Assembly (NCBI RefSeq): GCF_900108945.1
Contig: NZ_FNYE01000031.1
Coordinates: 1 to 64,000 of the forward strand
DNA length: 64,000 nucleotides
From: Paraburkholderia diazotrophica
GTDB taxonomy: Bacteria; Pseudomonadota; Gammaproteobacteria; Burkholderiales; Burkholderiaceae
Direction of reading: 5' to 3'
Shown: positions 8,959 to 18,715 of the stretch, in pieces
Numbering within the stretch: the first letter of the stretch is position 1
Layout: each line of letters begins with the position of its first letter
Notes under the pieces: model-generated
The model's input: the letters and a program-made list of their open reading frames with translations, nothing else
Database searches by the model: none
Told to the model about the DNA's origin: nothing
Program-made: the position numbers and the translations under genes

Positions 8959-9675
8959 ATGACTTACGGAACCTCCTTCCCGCCTTGGCTGAACGCGCTT
9001 TCGGCCATCTGGATCATTTTGGGCGCCATTTGTGCCGTCGCTATCGTGGTTGACGAAGTTCGACATCCACAGAAGATGTGGATCATGAATGTCGTCTGGC
9101 CGCTAACGGCGTTATTCGGCAGCGTCCTATGGATTGCCGCCTATTACGCGTGGGGACGAAATGTTGCTGGTGCCGGAAGGGAGACCGACGCGCAGCCGTT
9201 CTCCGCGATGGTGATGAAAGGAACGAGTCACTGCGGCGCCGGCTGTGCGCTCGGCGACATCATCGTCGAATGGACCGCTTTCGCATTTCCCCCTTTGGCA
9301 GTCTGGTTCGGGTGGCACACTGCGTTCGCCGAAAAGACGTTTGCTGTCTGGATCCCCGACTTTATCGTCGCCTTCCTGCTCGGCATCGTGTTTCAGTACT
9401 TCACGATCAAACCAATGCGCGGGCTGTCTATAGGCGCAGGTGTGGTCGCGGCCGCCAAGGCGGATATCGCGTCAATTACTGCGTGGCAGGTCGGCATGTA
9501 TGGACTTATGGCCATCATCCAGTTCCTGTGGTTCAAGCCGGCTTACGGGGGAATTGCGAAGGTTGCGAGCCCGGAGTTCTGGTTCGCCATGCAACTCGCC
9601 ATGCTTGCAGGATTCGTAACCAGCTATCCCGTTAACTGGTGGCTGATCCGTTCAGGTTTGAAGGAAAAGATGTAA
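8959..9675 (+). CDS. DUF4396 domain-containing membrane protein
   Basis: A 238-residue polytopic membrane protein. The DUF4396 hallmark is the conserved helix GTSHCGAGCALGDIIVEW. Around it are about six hydrophobic segments, beginning WLNALSAIWIILGAICAVAI and ending near LAGFVTSYPVNWWLIR. The start at 8959 (MTYGTSF) fits the family; an upstream extension to 8845 has no membrane segment. Function is unknown; the Cys-containing helix hints at metal or redox involvement, which is inference only. It lies among mobile-element debris and has no obvious operon partner. Confidence 0.85.
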   Translation: MTYGTSFPPWLNALSAIWIILGAICAVAIVVDEVRHPQKMWIMNVVWPLTALFGSVLWIAAYYAWGRNVAGAGRETDAQPFSAMVMKGTSHCGAGCALGDIIVEWTAFAFPPLAVWFGWHTAFAEKTFAVWIPDFIVAFLLGIVFQYFTIKPMRGLSIGAGVVAAAKADIASITAWQVGMYGLMAIIQFLWFKPAYGGIAKVASPEFWFAMQLAMLAGFVTSYPVNWWLIRSGLKEKM

Positions 9676-10095
9676 ATCTGCATCGTCGTCCTGCGTTGTA
9701 AGTCGGATCGCCGGGTCTCGAACGCGACAGGCACCGTGCCGAAATCATATGCGTGAATGGCGTGTCCCGACGACTCGACTGGAAGAGCGGCCCGGTGCGC
9801 CGCGCGATGCATCGGCAGACATAGAGGTCGAGGCCATGCATAGAGACCGAGGCTCATGCCGCCCGTTGAGCCATCGTGCGCGGACGGCAGCCCGGCTCAG
9901 CGGTTCAAACAGCGTGGGTAACTCCGCGGCCGGAATCAGCGCGCCCGGGCTTGAGACGTCGAGCGTAAGCACACCACCTGGTCCTATGCGTCCACGCTGA
10001 CGGGCCTCCGTGCCGTATTGGACCGCACTCGTCAGCAGGTGTCGGGATTTTCACACTGGTGCATGCCATGTCCGATGATCTGCTGCTCACGGCGG
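9676..10095 (-). pseudogene. Histidine-kinase ATPase-domain remnant
   Basis: Read leftward, the DNA gives LLTSAVQYGTEARQRGRIGP, then VLTLDVSSPGALIPAAELPT and LFEPLSR. This matches the N box and G1 region of a HATPase_c domain. After frameshifts it continues as GLDLYVCRCIARRTG (G2-like) and ends with GTVPVAFETRR. The dimerisation domain and everything upstream are missing. It appears to be the decayed C terminus of a two-component sensor kinase. Confidence 0.6.
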
Positions 10096-10356
10096 AGCTC
10101 CGTGTTGGCTAAGCCTCTTGCGGGACAGAGGAGCAAGGGTTTTTACTGATGCTGTGCGGGCTGCGTCATCGCGCTTGAAATGCGACGGGCCGGACGTTAC
10201 GCCTGCTGCGTCACACGACGACGGTTCGTGATCGCAAGTTATTGTATCTGCGAAACATTTTGGCCTTGAACGGCACACTCGAAGTTCAAACCTGAGTGAA
10301 AAAAGATCAGCGTTACATGAACCTCGACACCTCGAAAACTGATTCGACGCCCCTTC
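10096..10356. other. Non-coding stretch before groES
   Basis: No reading frame here resembles a known protein, and several short frames contradict each other. The last third becomes AT-rich toward the groES promoter. I see no RNA gene in it. Confidence 0.4.
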
Positions 10357-10385
10357 TTGAAAATGTAATTCCCCGTCCATATAAT
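10357..10385 (+). promoter_or_regulatory. Sigma-70 promoter of groESL
   Basis: TTGAAA at 10357-10362 and TATAAT at 10380-10385 are separated by exactly 17 bases. The -10 box touches the first base of the CIRCE element, so HrcA bound there would block RNA polymerase. No separate sigma-32 promoter was identified with confidence. Confidence 0.8.
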
Positions 10386-10411
10386 TAGCACTCACTGCAC
10401 GAGAGTGCTAA
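10385..10411 (+). promoter_or_regulatory. CIRCE element (HrcA operator)
   Basis: TTAGCACTC - 9 bases - GAGTGCTAA is an exact match to the consensus CIRCE inverted repeat. It lies 75 bases upstream of the groES ATG and overlaps the promoter -10 edge. HrcA would repress groESL through it and release upon heat or protein-folding stress. Confidence 0.96.
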
Positions 10412-10486
10412 CAACTTCGCCGGCTGGCTCAGCCAGTTGGCTTTTTCCTCAGCGTACTTCAGTCCCAATCAAGAGAGGATATATCC

Positions 10487-10777
10487 ATGAACCTTCGTCC
10501 TTTGCATGATCGCGTGATCGTCAAGCGTCTGGATCAGGAAACCAAGACCGCATCGGGCATCGTGATCCCCGACGCAGCAGCAGAGAAGCCGGATCAAGGT
10601 GAAGTGCTGGCCATCGGCCCGGGCAAGCGCGACGACAAGGGTAACCCGATCGCGCTTGACGTGAAGGTCGGCGACCGCGTCCTGTTCGGCAAGTACGCAG
10701 GCCAGACCGTCAAGGTCGAGGGCAGCGAACTGCTGGTGATGCGCGAAGAAGACATCATGGCCGTTGTCAACAAGTAA
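10487..10777 (+). CDS. groES: Co-chaperonin GroES
   Basis: This 96-residue Hsp10 forms the heptameric lid of the GroEL folding chamber. The N-terminal MNLRPLHDRVIVKR and the mobile-loop region (QETKTASGIVIPDAAAEKPD) are canonical, and the length is standard. AGAGGATAT stands before the ATG. It is the first gene of the CIRCE-controlled groESL operon, with groEL starting 43 bases after its stop. Confidence 0.98.
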   Translation: MNLRPLHDRVIVKRLDQETKTASGIVIPDAAAEKPDQGEVLAIGPGKRDDKGNPIALDVKVGDRVLFGKYAGQTVKVEGSELLVMREEDIMAVVNK

Positions 10778-10820
10778 GCACTTGTTCCGGTTCATTCTCA
10801 AGAATTCAAGGAGTTAGAAG

Positions 10821-12461
<1,641 letters not shown>

Positions 12462-12514
12462 TTTCCGGCAACGGAAATATATGCGGGAAGTGCGCCGCAA
12501 GGCGTGCTTCCCAA

Positions 12515-12550
12515 AAACAGAAAACCCGCAGCGATGCGGGTTTTCTGTTT
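12515..12550. terminator. Bidirectional intrinsic terminator after groEL
   Basis: A perfect 15-base stem, AAACAGAAAACCCGC / GCGGGTTTTCTGTTT, encloses a 6-base loop (AGCGAT). The A-rich and T-rich flanks allow termination in both directions. That suits the convergent arrangement of groEL and the leftward APS kinase gene. Confidence 0.92.
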
Positions 12551-12606
12551 GCGCTTCCGGGAGGCAATCCGTGTTTTGGCCGTCCGATGCCGCGATGTCG
12601 ATTGCT

Positions 12607-13323
12607 TCAGCGAGCCAACAGGAAGTGCGCGCACAGGTGATCAAGCACATGCGACACACTGGCCATTTCGGTCTGCACGGCTGTATCGATGAGAAGATCG
12701 GGATTCTCAGGCGATTCGTAGGGTGCCGACACGCCGGTGAACGAGCCCAGGGTTCCCGCGTGCGCTTTCGCGTAGAGACCTTTCGGATCGCGCTTGGCGC
12801 AATCGTTTGCCGAAGCGGACAAATAAGTTTCGACAAACCGCTCGCGTCCGATGATGTCGCGGGCCATCGCTCTGTCGTCGCGCATCGGGGAAATCAGCGC
12901 GGCAATCACGATCAGGCCAGCGTCGTTCATCAGTTGCGCGACATGCGCAACCCGGCGGATATTTTCCCGGCGGTCTTCCTTCGAAAAGCCAAGATCGCTC
13001 GTCAGACCGTGACGAACATTGTCGCCGTCGAGCACGTAGCATGCATGACCCATCGACATGAGCTCGCGTTCCAGATGAAACGCGATGGTCGATTTGCCGG
13101 CGCCCGACAGGCCAGTCAGCCAGACGGTGACGGGCTTGTGCCCGAACTTCAGGGCACGGTCGAGTTCCGTTATCGTTCCATTGAAACGTTGCACAAAACG
13201 TTGAATGCGTTCTGCAGGTACCGCGCTGTTCCCGCGAGCGTTGCGATCGCCCGTTCCGCGGTCAAAGGTCTGAGACGGCCTCGGTTCAACGATGCGGGCG
13301 TCGCCAGGACAAACATTTTCCAA
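12607..13323 (-). CDS. cysC: Adenylylsulfate (APS) kinase
   Basis: A stand-alone APS kinase that phosphorylates adenosine 5'-phosphosulfate to PAPS, the sulfuryl donor. The P-loop GLSGAGKST is intact, as are the family segments DGDNVRHGL, DLGFSKEDRRENIRRVAHVA and the C-terminal YESPENPDLLIDT. The frame opens with TTG at 13323 and encodes 238 residues, longer than the usual 200 or so. A GTG at 13194 would give 195 residues and may be the true start. The gene lies between groEL and thiD without an ATP sulfurylase partner here. It could supply PAPS to the sulfotransferase at 46.6 kb; that link is inference. Confidence 0.92.
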   Translation of the reverse strand: MENVCPGDARIVEPRPSQTFDRGTGDRNARGNSAVPAERIQRFVQRFNGTITELDRALKFGHKPVTVWLTGLSGAGKSTIAFHLERELMSMGHACYVLDGDNVRHGLTSDLGFSKEDRRENIRRVAHVAQLMNDAGLIVIAALISPMRDDRAMARDIIGRERFVETYLSASANDCAKRDPKGLYAKAHAGTLGSFTGVSAPYESPENPDLLIDTAVQTEMASVSHVLDHLCAHFLLAR

Positions 13324-13606
13324 TTAGCTATTTTCCTTTTTCGACCGAACAGATAGGCAGGCTTGCCGTTGCACTGCTCGAACGGGCGCTTGGGTGCGAG
13401 TCGCACCGTGGTGGGGCAAGCGAACATTAGCAGCGGGAGAATTCGGCTTACAGTTCGTCAACTCTAATCCATCAGATTTAACGCTACTGTAACATTTGAT
13501 TACCGAAGTAATAGCCGGTTTGCCAATTCGTCCTTGACCGTTGGGCTGGTAGGGTGCTGTGAATCGCCCTGTGCACTGTGCGAGCAGAAGGCCTAACCCT
13601 GACAGG

Positions 13607-14467
13607 TCAGTGCCGCGCCTCGCCGGGCGGCGGTTCCTTGCCTCCGGCAAGCGGCACGTCTTCATCGCTGCTGCGTGCCCAGAAGAAGCGGTCCGGCAGG
13701 TAAGCGCCCATGCCCGGACGAAACGCGGCCTGCGTCGCTTGGAACAGATACTCCTGTGCTTCGCGCACGGCTTCAGCGGGCTCCTGACCGTTCGCCAGCA
13801 GCGCGGCGATTGCTGCGCCGAGCGTATCGGTGATGCCCATGACGCGCTGCTGGGCGCGATCCCACATGTCCTGCCGTATCTGGCCGTCGTCGCTGAATAG
13901 CGTGTTGACGAGCCGGTGCGTGCCCGTTTCCGTCGACAGAATGTATTCGCACCCCTGCGACAGCAGATGCGAGATCGCGGCATCGAGCGCCGGCGCTTCG
14001 GCGTCGCCGTCCGGTTGCGCGAGCGCGAGCAGTGCGGCGGTGTCGGCGACGAGCAGCGTCGTCTGTGGCGCGAGCAGATCGGCGATCGCCTCACGCAGTT
14101 CGTCGGCGGCGAGCACGTGTTCGTCGTCGAGCGTGAAGTCGGGGGCGAGGATCAGCGGGATGTCGTCGTAATCGGCGACCACTTCGGCGATTGCGCTGAC
14201 CACTTCCGCGCGCGTCGCCGCACCGACCTTGAACGCGGCGATGGGCATGTCTTCCAGCAGCATCCGCGCCTGGGTCGCGACGACTTCCGGGTCGAGCCCG
14301 GTCACTTCGTCGCAGTTCGCCGAGTCGCGCACCGTGTAGCCGGTCAGCACGGACACGCCGTGGCAGCCCATGCTGGCAAGCGTCATCAGGTCGGCTTGCA
14401 GCCCGGCGCCGCCCGTCGGATCGGAGAGGCCGAAGGTGAGAACGATGGGAGGGGTGTCGCTGGCCAT
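13607..14467 (-). CDS. thiD: Hydroxymethylpyrimidine/phosphomethylpyrimidine kinase
   Basis: This 286-residue ribokinase-fold enzyme phosphorylates HMP and HMP-P for thiamine synthesis. The substrate-binding start LTFGLSDPTGGAGLQADL and the following MGCHGVSVLTGYTVRDS match ThiD. The anion-hole segment appears as GITDTLGAAIAALL, a variant of the common G-x-G-D/C-T form, with the Asp retained. The C terminus is extended by about 40 residues of proline- and charge-rich sequence. It is transcribed leftward, divergent from the rubredoxin gene. Confidence 0.92.
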   Translation of the reverse strand: MASDTPPIVLTFGLSDPTGGAGLQADLMTLASMGCHGVSVLTGYTVRDSANCDEVTGLDPEVVATQARMLLEDMPIAAFKVGAATRAEVVSAIAEVVADYDDIPLILAPDFTLDDEHVLAADELREAIADLLAPQTTLLVADTAALLALAQPDGDAEAPALDAAISHLLSQGCEYILSTETGTHRLVNTLFSDDGQIRQDMWDRAQQRVMGITDTLGAAIAALLANGQEPAEAVREAQEYLFQATQAAFRPGMGAYLPDRFFWARSSDEDVPLAGGKEPPPGEARH

Positions 14468-14725
14468 GAAATCTTAGATGAGTCGATAAGCGGGACGTTC
14501 GTGGGTCGTGACGCGCGAGGCGCCAATGGGGCCCGCAGACGGCTCAATTATGCGGCTTTATATCGGCATCCGGCATTTTTTCGCATCAGTCGGCCCGTCC
14601 CATCATCGATAAAGCGGCCACAGGCCGCGCCGAGCCGCTCGGGCCCCGCATCCGCTAGGCATGGGGGCGCCAACACGGTACCATCATGGCTCCCGTTTCC
14701 ACGGACTTTTCGACGCGACTCAAGA

Positions 14726-14896
14726 ATGGAATATAAGAGCTGGATGTGCCTGATCTGCGGCTGGATCTACGACGAAGAAGCCGGTCTGCCAGAGGAAGGA
14801 ATCGCGCCGGGCACGCGCTGGGAAGATGTCCCTATCAACTGGACCTGCCCCGAGTGTGGCGCGCGCAAGGAAGACTTCGAGATGGTCCAGATCTGA
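14726..14896 (+). CDS. rubA: Rubredoxin
   Basis: This 56-residue iron electron carrier has both iron-binding knuckles: CLICGWIY near residue 9 and CPECGARK near residue 42. Acidic residues and aromatic positions are standard (GIAPGTRWEDVPINWTCP). The start MEYKSWMC is the only one consistent with the family; a longer open frame upstream is the antisense of thiD. In related genomes this gene heads the pilG-pilH-pilI-pilJ-chpA cluster, which is largely missing here. Confidence 0.96.
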   Translation: MEYKSWMCLICGWIYDEEAGLPEEGIAPGTRWEDVPINWTCPECGARKEDFEMVQI

Positions 14897-15331
14897 GCGA
14901 CCCATCGTTCGGCGACGGGCGGCGTCTGTTTGCCCGTCGTTTGAAGCGAAGCGCCGTAAGGCTCGAATAGCATGTTTTCGCGCGGGATGGAACATCCGCG
15001 CACACGCGGTGTCGCAGGTAACGCTTCACCGGGCTTTCATTGCGCTTTATGGCGCGCTATTGCGCCTGATTGCGGTTTTGATCCAGCAGGTGCTGTCTCG
15101 TCAGCGTCGGCGTTTGCCGACGATCGCCGACGTGTGCGACGGGCGCGCTTTTCGTCTCACGTAGCCGTTGCCGAAGCCGGTCGTATCGCGTCTTCAGGTC
15201 GTCAAAAGACGCGGCGCCGGTTCCGACCCGACGTCCGATGGCCCTGCGGTTGCTTCACTTTCGCCACTGCGGCAGTTCGGCGGCGCCATGCCGGTGTCCG
15301 CCTGACATGCCGGCGTTCCTGCAGCCTGCTC
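14897..15331 (+). other. Gene-poor gap where pilGHIJ would be expected
   Basis: These 435 bases hold no convincing gene. Open frames exist, but none resembles a response regulator, CheW or chemoreceptor. Ralstonia and Burkholderia relatives carry the pilG-pilH-pilI-pilJ chemosensory genes at this point (recalled from family gene order). The gap therefore looks like the scar of a deletion. Confidence 0.4.
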
Positions 15332-16768
15332 ATGACTCCTCGATCCGCATCGCCCGATACGCTCGACGCTTTACCGAACCCCCGCGGCGGCGCCGTCCGT
15401 CCGGCGGAACAGGCCATTGCCGACGCCCTCGACGCCTTCGACGAGCGCCGCGACATGACCGCGCAACTGCTCGTCGCAGTGCGCGCGCTGCGCGAGGCGG
15501 GTTGGGTGGCCGCGCAACGTTTCACCGACGCACTCCTGCTGGTGTCGCCGATGGCCGTCAGCGGTCTCGCCGACGAGGCACCCGCGCGCGCCACGTTCGG
15601 CGCGGCGTTGCAGGCGTTTCACGCGGCACTGGAGCGGCGCAATCTGCGCGAGCTGAACTGCTCGCCCTTGTTGTTCTCGCACTACCAGGCACTCAGCACG
15701 CATATCGCGCAGCACACGCCCGGTTACAGCGTGACATTCGAAGACGTCGCGCTGGCCGGTCGGCCGATTCCGCCCGTCGCGCTGCGCTCGCAGTCTGCCG
15801 CACGTCTCGCGCATGCGCGGGCACGCTATGAGCGGGCGCTGCTGCCCGTGCTGCGCTCGAAGGGCAATGTCGGCACAAGCGCCGCGGTGGCGGGTGCCGT
15901 CAACGCCGCGCTCGGCGATCTCGATGCATGTCTCACGGAATTGGCGGGCCCTGACCCGTACGACTTCTGGCGTCTCGCGTCCGCGTGCGCCCGCGCGCTG
16001 CGTACACGCGGCCTGTCCATCGAAGACGCCGAAACGCGGCGTTTCTATGCGCGCTGCAATCTGGCGCTCGCGGACGAGGCGCACGGCATTCCCCTCGCGC
16101 CGCGCTCGCTCGTGCGCGCAACGCTCGCGCTTCTGTGGCGCGACTACGCGCTTTTCGGCGCGGCGGCCGAAGACACCGAACATGTCGAACTGCTGCGCGA
16201 CTATGGCCTGACGGTGGACTGGCATATCGCGGGCACGCAGGCATCTGAGGCGTTGTGGGAGGCGGGCGCGCACCAGGCCGAGGCATGGGCTGCGCACGTC
16301 GCGATGACGCGCGAGCTGGGCGTGCTGACAGTCAATGCCAACGCCTACGAGGACTTCCTGCAGACGGCCGATGGCGCGATCGTTGCGCTGACCGACCATG
16401 CGCGTGCCGCGGACAATCCACAGAAGGCCGACCCCAGCGCCGCGCTGCAGGCGGGCGATGCCGCGTACCGGTTGGGCGCGGCGGCGTCTGCGCTCGGACT
16501 GGGCCAGGTGGCGCTGCTTGCCGATGCGCTCGGGCTTGCGTGGCGTCGTCGCGCGCACGCCGGCGTGTCGACGCCCGCGGTTCGCGCACACGTCGTCGTC
16601 GATGCGCCCGGCGCGCCTTCGCTCGAAGCCGCCGCCGAGGCACTGCGCGCGATGTTGCACAAGGTGGCGGCCGGTGTCGCGCCGCAGTCCGCGACGACCG
16701 CTCTCGCGGCGCTCACGCACGCGATCGAACAGGCGGCGCGTAGCGGGTCAAGGGCTCGCGCGGGTTGA
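15332..16768 (+). CDS. ChpA/PilL N-terminal-like (FimL-like) protein, Hpt-degenerate
   Basis: A 478-residue, alanine-rich, all-helical protein between rubredoxin and yqgE, the place where chpA/pilL lies in relatives. Near the C terminus, ALQAGDAAYRLGAAASALGL followed by GQVALLADALGLAWRR follows an Hpt phosphotransfer helix. The position of the phospho-accepting histidine (usually H-x-L-K-G) is occupied by tyrosine, so it should not carry phosphate. It has no kinase, CheW or receiver domain. This resembles FimL of Pseudomonas, a scaffold derived from the ChpA N terminus. The start at 15332 is the first ATG giving the folded region. Assignment rests on pattern and position. Confidence 0.6.
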   Translation: MTPRSASPDTLDALPNPRGGAVRPAEQAIADALDAFDERRDMTAQLLVAVRALREAGWVAAQRFTDALLLVSPMAVSGLADEAPARATFGAALQAFHAALERRNLRELNCSPLLFSHYQALSTHIAQHTPGYSVTFEDVALAGRPIPPVALRSQSAARLAHARARYERALLPVLRSKGNVGTSAAVAGAVNAALGDLDACLTELAGPDPYDFWRLASACARALRTRGLSIEDAETRRFYARCNLALADEAHGIPLAPRSLVRATLALLWRDYALFGAAAEDTEHVELLRDYGLTVDWHIAGTQASEALWEAGAHQAEAWAAHVAMTRELGVLTVNANAYEDFLQTADGAIVALTDHARAADNPQKADPSAALQAGDAAYRLGAAASALGLGQVALLADALGLAWRRRAHAGVSTPAVRAHVVVDAPGAPSLEAAAEALRAMLHKVAAGVAPQSATTALAALTHAIEQAARSGSRARAG

Positions 16769-17008
16769 AACGGGACGGTCAATTGTCCTATGCCATCCGC
16801 CGTTCGATAGCGCACGTTTCCTCTTGCCCGGCAAGGGCGAAGCGCGTGATAGAGTGCAGTTTCATGAACTGCGGTTTTTGCCGGCCGCGCACCGATGCAC
16901 ACAGGTTGCGCACAGGCTGCAAGCGTGGCGCGCGGTACGATCCGGCAGGCCTCCGTGTATGGGGCCAGAGGCCCGCAGTTGCGCACCGTCTTTGCTAAAA
17001 TTCGACCT

Positions 17009-17584
17009 ATGCCCAAGAGTAACGATCGCATCAATCTGACCAACCAGTTCCTGATCGCCATGCCGAACATGGCGGACCCCACGTTTTCAGGAACGGTGGT
17101 CTACCTTTGCGATCACACCGAACGTGGCGCACTTGGCCTCGTCATCAACAGGCCAACCGACATCGACCTGCAGGCGCTCTTCAGTCGCATCGATCTCAAG
17201 CTCGAAATCGAACCTCTGCTGCATGTCCCTGTGTACTTTGGCGGCCCGGTGCAAACCGAACGCGGCTTCGTGCTGCATGACGCAACGGAAAGCACGTATA
17301 CGTCGTCGATGCAGGTGCCGGGCGGGCTGGAAATGACCACGTCGAAAGACGTGCTGGAAGCCGTCGCGACTGGCAAGGGCCCGCAGCGCTTCCTGCTGAC
17401 GCTCGGTCATGCCGGTTGGGGCGCGGGCCAACTCGAAGAGGAAATTTCGAAGAACGGCTGGCTCACCGTTCAGGCCGACCCGAAGATCGTTTTCGACGTG
17501 CCAGCTGAAGACCGCTTCGAAGCTGCGCTCGCACTTCTCGGCATTTCGTCGTCGATGCTCTCCGGCGAAGCGGGCCACGCATGA
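17009..17584 (+). CDS. YqgE/AlgH family protein
   Basis: This 191-residue UPF0301 protein contains the family markers FLIAMPNMADPTFSGTVVYL, GALGLVINRPTDIDL, VYFGGPVQTERGFVLH and LGHAGWGAGQLEEE. Biochemical function is unsettled; AlgH was first linked to alginate regulation in Pseudomonas. The start MPKSNDRINLTNQFLIAMP fits the family, and the upstream in-frame extension does not. Its stop overlaps the ruvX start (ATGA at 17581), so the two are translationally coupled. Confidence 0.93.
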   Translation: MPKSNDRINLTNQFLIAMPNMADPTFSGTVVYLCDHTERGALGLVINRPTDIDLQALFSRIDLKLEIEPLLHVPVYFGGPVQTERGFVLHDATESTYTSSMQVPGGLEMTTSKDVLEAVATGKGPQRFLLTLGHAGWGAGQLEEEISKNGWLTVQADPKIVFDVPAEDRFEAALALLGISSSMLSGEAGHA

Positions 17585-18021
17585 GCGATATAGCCGGACG
17601 TGAAGCGACGCTGCTTGCGTTCGACTATGGCGAAAAACGCATCGGCGTCGCCGTCGGCAATTCACTGACGCGCAGCGCTCGGCCCCTCGTCGTTCTGCCA
17701 AACCGCAATCGCGAATACCGTTTCGAAGCCGTCGGCAAACTGATCGACGAATGGAAGCCTGATGCGCTCGTCGTCGGGCTGCCGATGCATCCCGACGGCA
17801 CTGCACATGAGCGAACGCAGCTTGCCAAACGCTTCGGCAATCAGCTGAACGGGCGCTTCAATCTCCCCGTCTCGTGGGTCGACGAGCGCTATTCGTCCGT
17901 CGAAGCAGAGGCGGGCATCCGCAGCGGGTCGAGACAGGCCGGCATGCTCGACGCCGAAGCCGCGTGCATCATTCTTCAGCAATATCTGGACGGACTTTCC
18001 GACGATCATGAGTTCCATTGA
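17581..18021 (+). CDS. ruvX: Holliday junction resolvase-like protein YqgF/RuvX
   Basis: This 146-residue RNase H-fold protein has the catalytic opening AFDYGEKRIGVAVGN, the segment DALVVGLPMHPDGT and the VDERYSSVEAE motif. It is the essential YqgF family, implicated in pre-16S rRNA 5' end maturation and in Holliday junction processing. It overlaps yqgE at the start and pyrR at the end, as in other beta-proteobacteria. Confidence 0.94.
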   Translation: MSDIAGREATLLAFDYGEKRIGVAVGNSLTRSARPLVVLPNRNREYRFEAVGKLIDEWKPDALVVGLPMHPDGTAHERTQLAKRFGNQLNGRFNLPVSWVDERYSSVEAEAGIRSGSRQAGMLDAEAACIILQQYLDGLSDDHEFH

Positions 18022-18520
18022 CGCCGAGGCGCTTTATCGCGCCGTGCTCGAACAGATTCGCGCCGCATACGGCGACACGCTCGGTGGTCCTGACGGCGCG
18101 GTGCTCGCCGGCATCTACAGCGGGGGCGCGTGGCTCGCCGAGCGGCTCGCCAAAGACCTGAACGTCGCGACGTTCGGCGTCGTCAACGTCGCGCTGCATC
18201 GCGACGACTACGCGAAGAAAGGTCTGCACACGCAGGCGAGCCCGACGTCGTTGCCGTTCGAGGTCGACAACCGCCGCATCGTGCTCGTCGACGATGTGCT
18301 GTACACGGGCCGCACCGTGCGTGCCGCATTGAACGAACTCTACGACTACGGGCGCCCCGCATCCGTCGAACTTGCCGTGCTCGCGGACCGTGGCGGCCGC
18401 GAGTTGCCGGTCGCCGCGCGCTTCGTCGGCGGCACGGTCGAAGTGCCGGCCAATGCAACGCTCGTGCTCGCGCGCGATGGCGAACGCTTCACGTTTCACA
18501 CCGAGCCGCGCGCGGATTGA
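18008..18520 (+). CDS. pyrR: PyrR bifunctional pyrimidine regulator / uracil phosphoribosyltransferase
   Basis: This 170-residue phosphoribosyltransferase-fold protein shows the PRPP-binding loop VLVDDVLYTGRTVRAALNEL and the N-terminal substrate strand LAGIYSGGAWLAERLA. In Gram-positives PyrR binds the pyr leader RNA. In proteobacteria this is uncertain, and I saw no attenuator hairpin before pyrB. It overlaps ruvX by 14 bases and precedes pyrB by 195 bases. Confidence 0.93.
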   Translation: MSSIDAEALYRAVLEQIRAAYGDTLGGPDGAVLAGIYSGGAWLAERLAKDLNVATFGVVNVALHRDDYAKKGLHTQASPTSLPFEVDNRRIVLVDDVLYTGRTVRAALNELYDYGRPASVELAVLADRGGRELPVAARFVGGTVEVPANATLVLARDGERFTFHTEPRAD

Positions 18521-18715
18521 ACGCACTCACGCAAGTAGGACGGCAACATTCGCAGCAGGGCATCGAAAGTGTGGCGCACAACACGCATATCGCATGCGAG
18601 CAACACGCGTCCGGTTCGGAAACGATTCATGTCTCGCAGCATCATCCGAAAAGCGGCACGGCAAAGTATCACCGCCAGGCATCACCTGCAGTCCCAAGTC
18701 TGATTCAGGAAGACC

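Noticed and set aside
15371..16720. 449-codon leftward frame opposite the ChpA/FimL-like gene
   Set aside because: Arg-rich, low complexity, typical GC-rich antisense frame. The rightward frame gives the protein-like helical pattern and the Hpt-like helix.
18521..18715. PyrR-responsive attenuator between pyrR and pyrB
   Set aside because: No terminator/antiterminator hairpin pair with a T-run could be seen in the gap.
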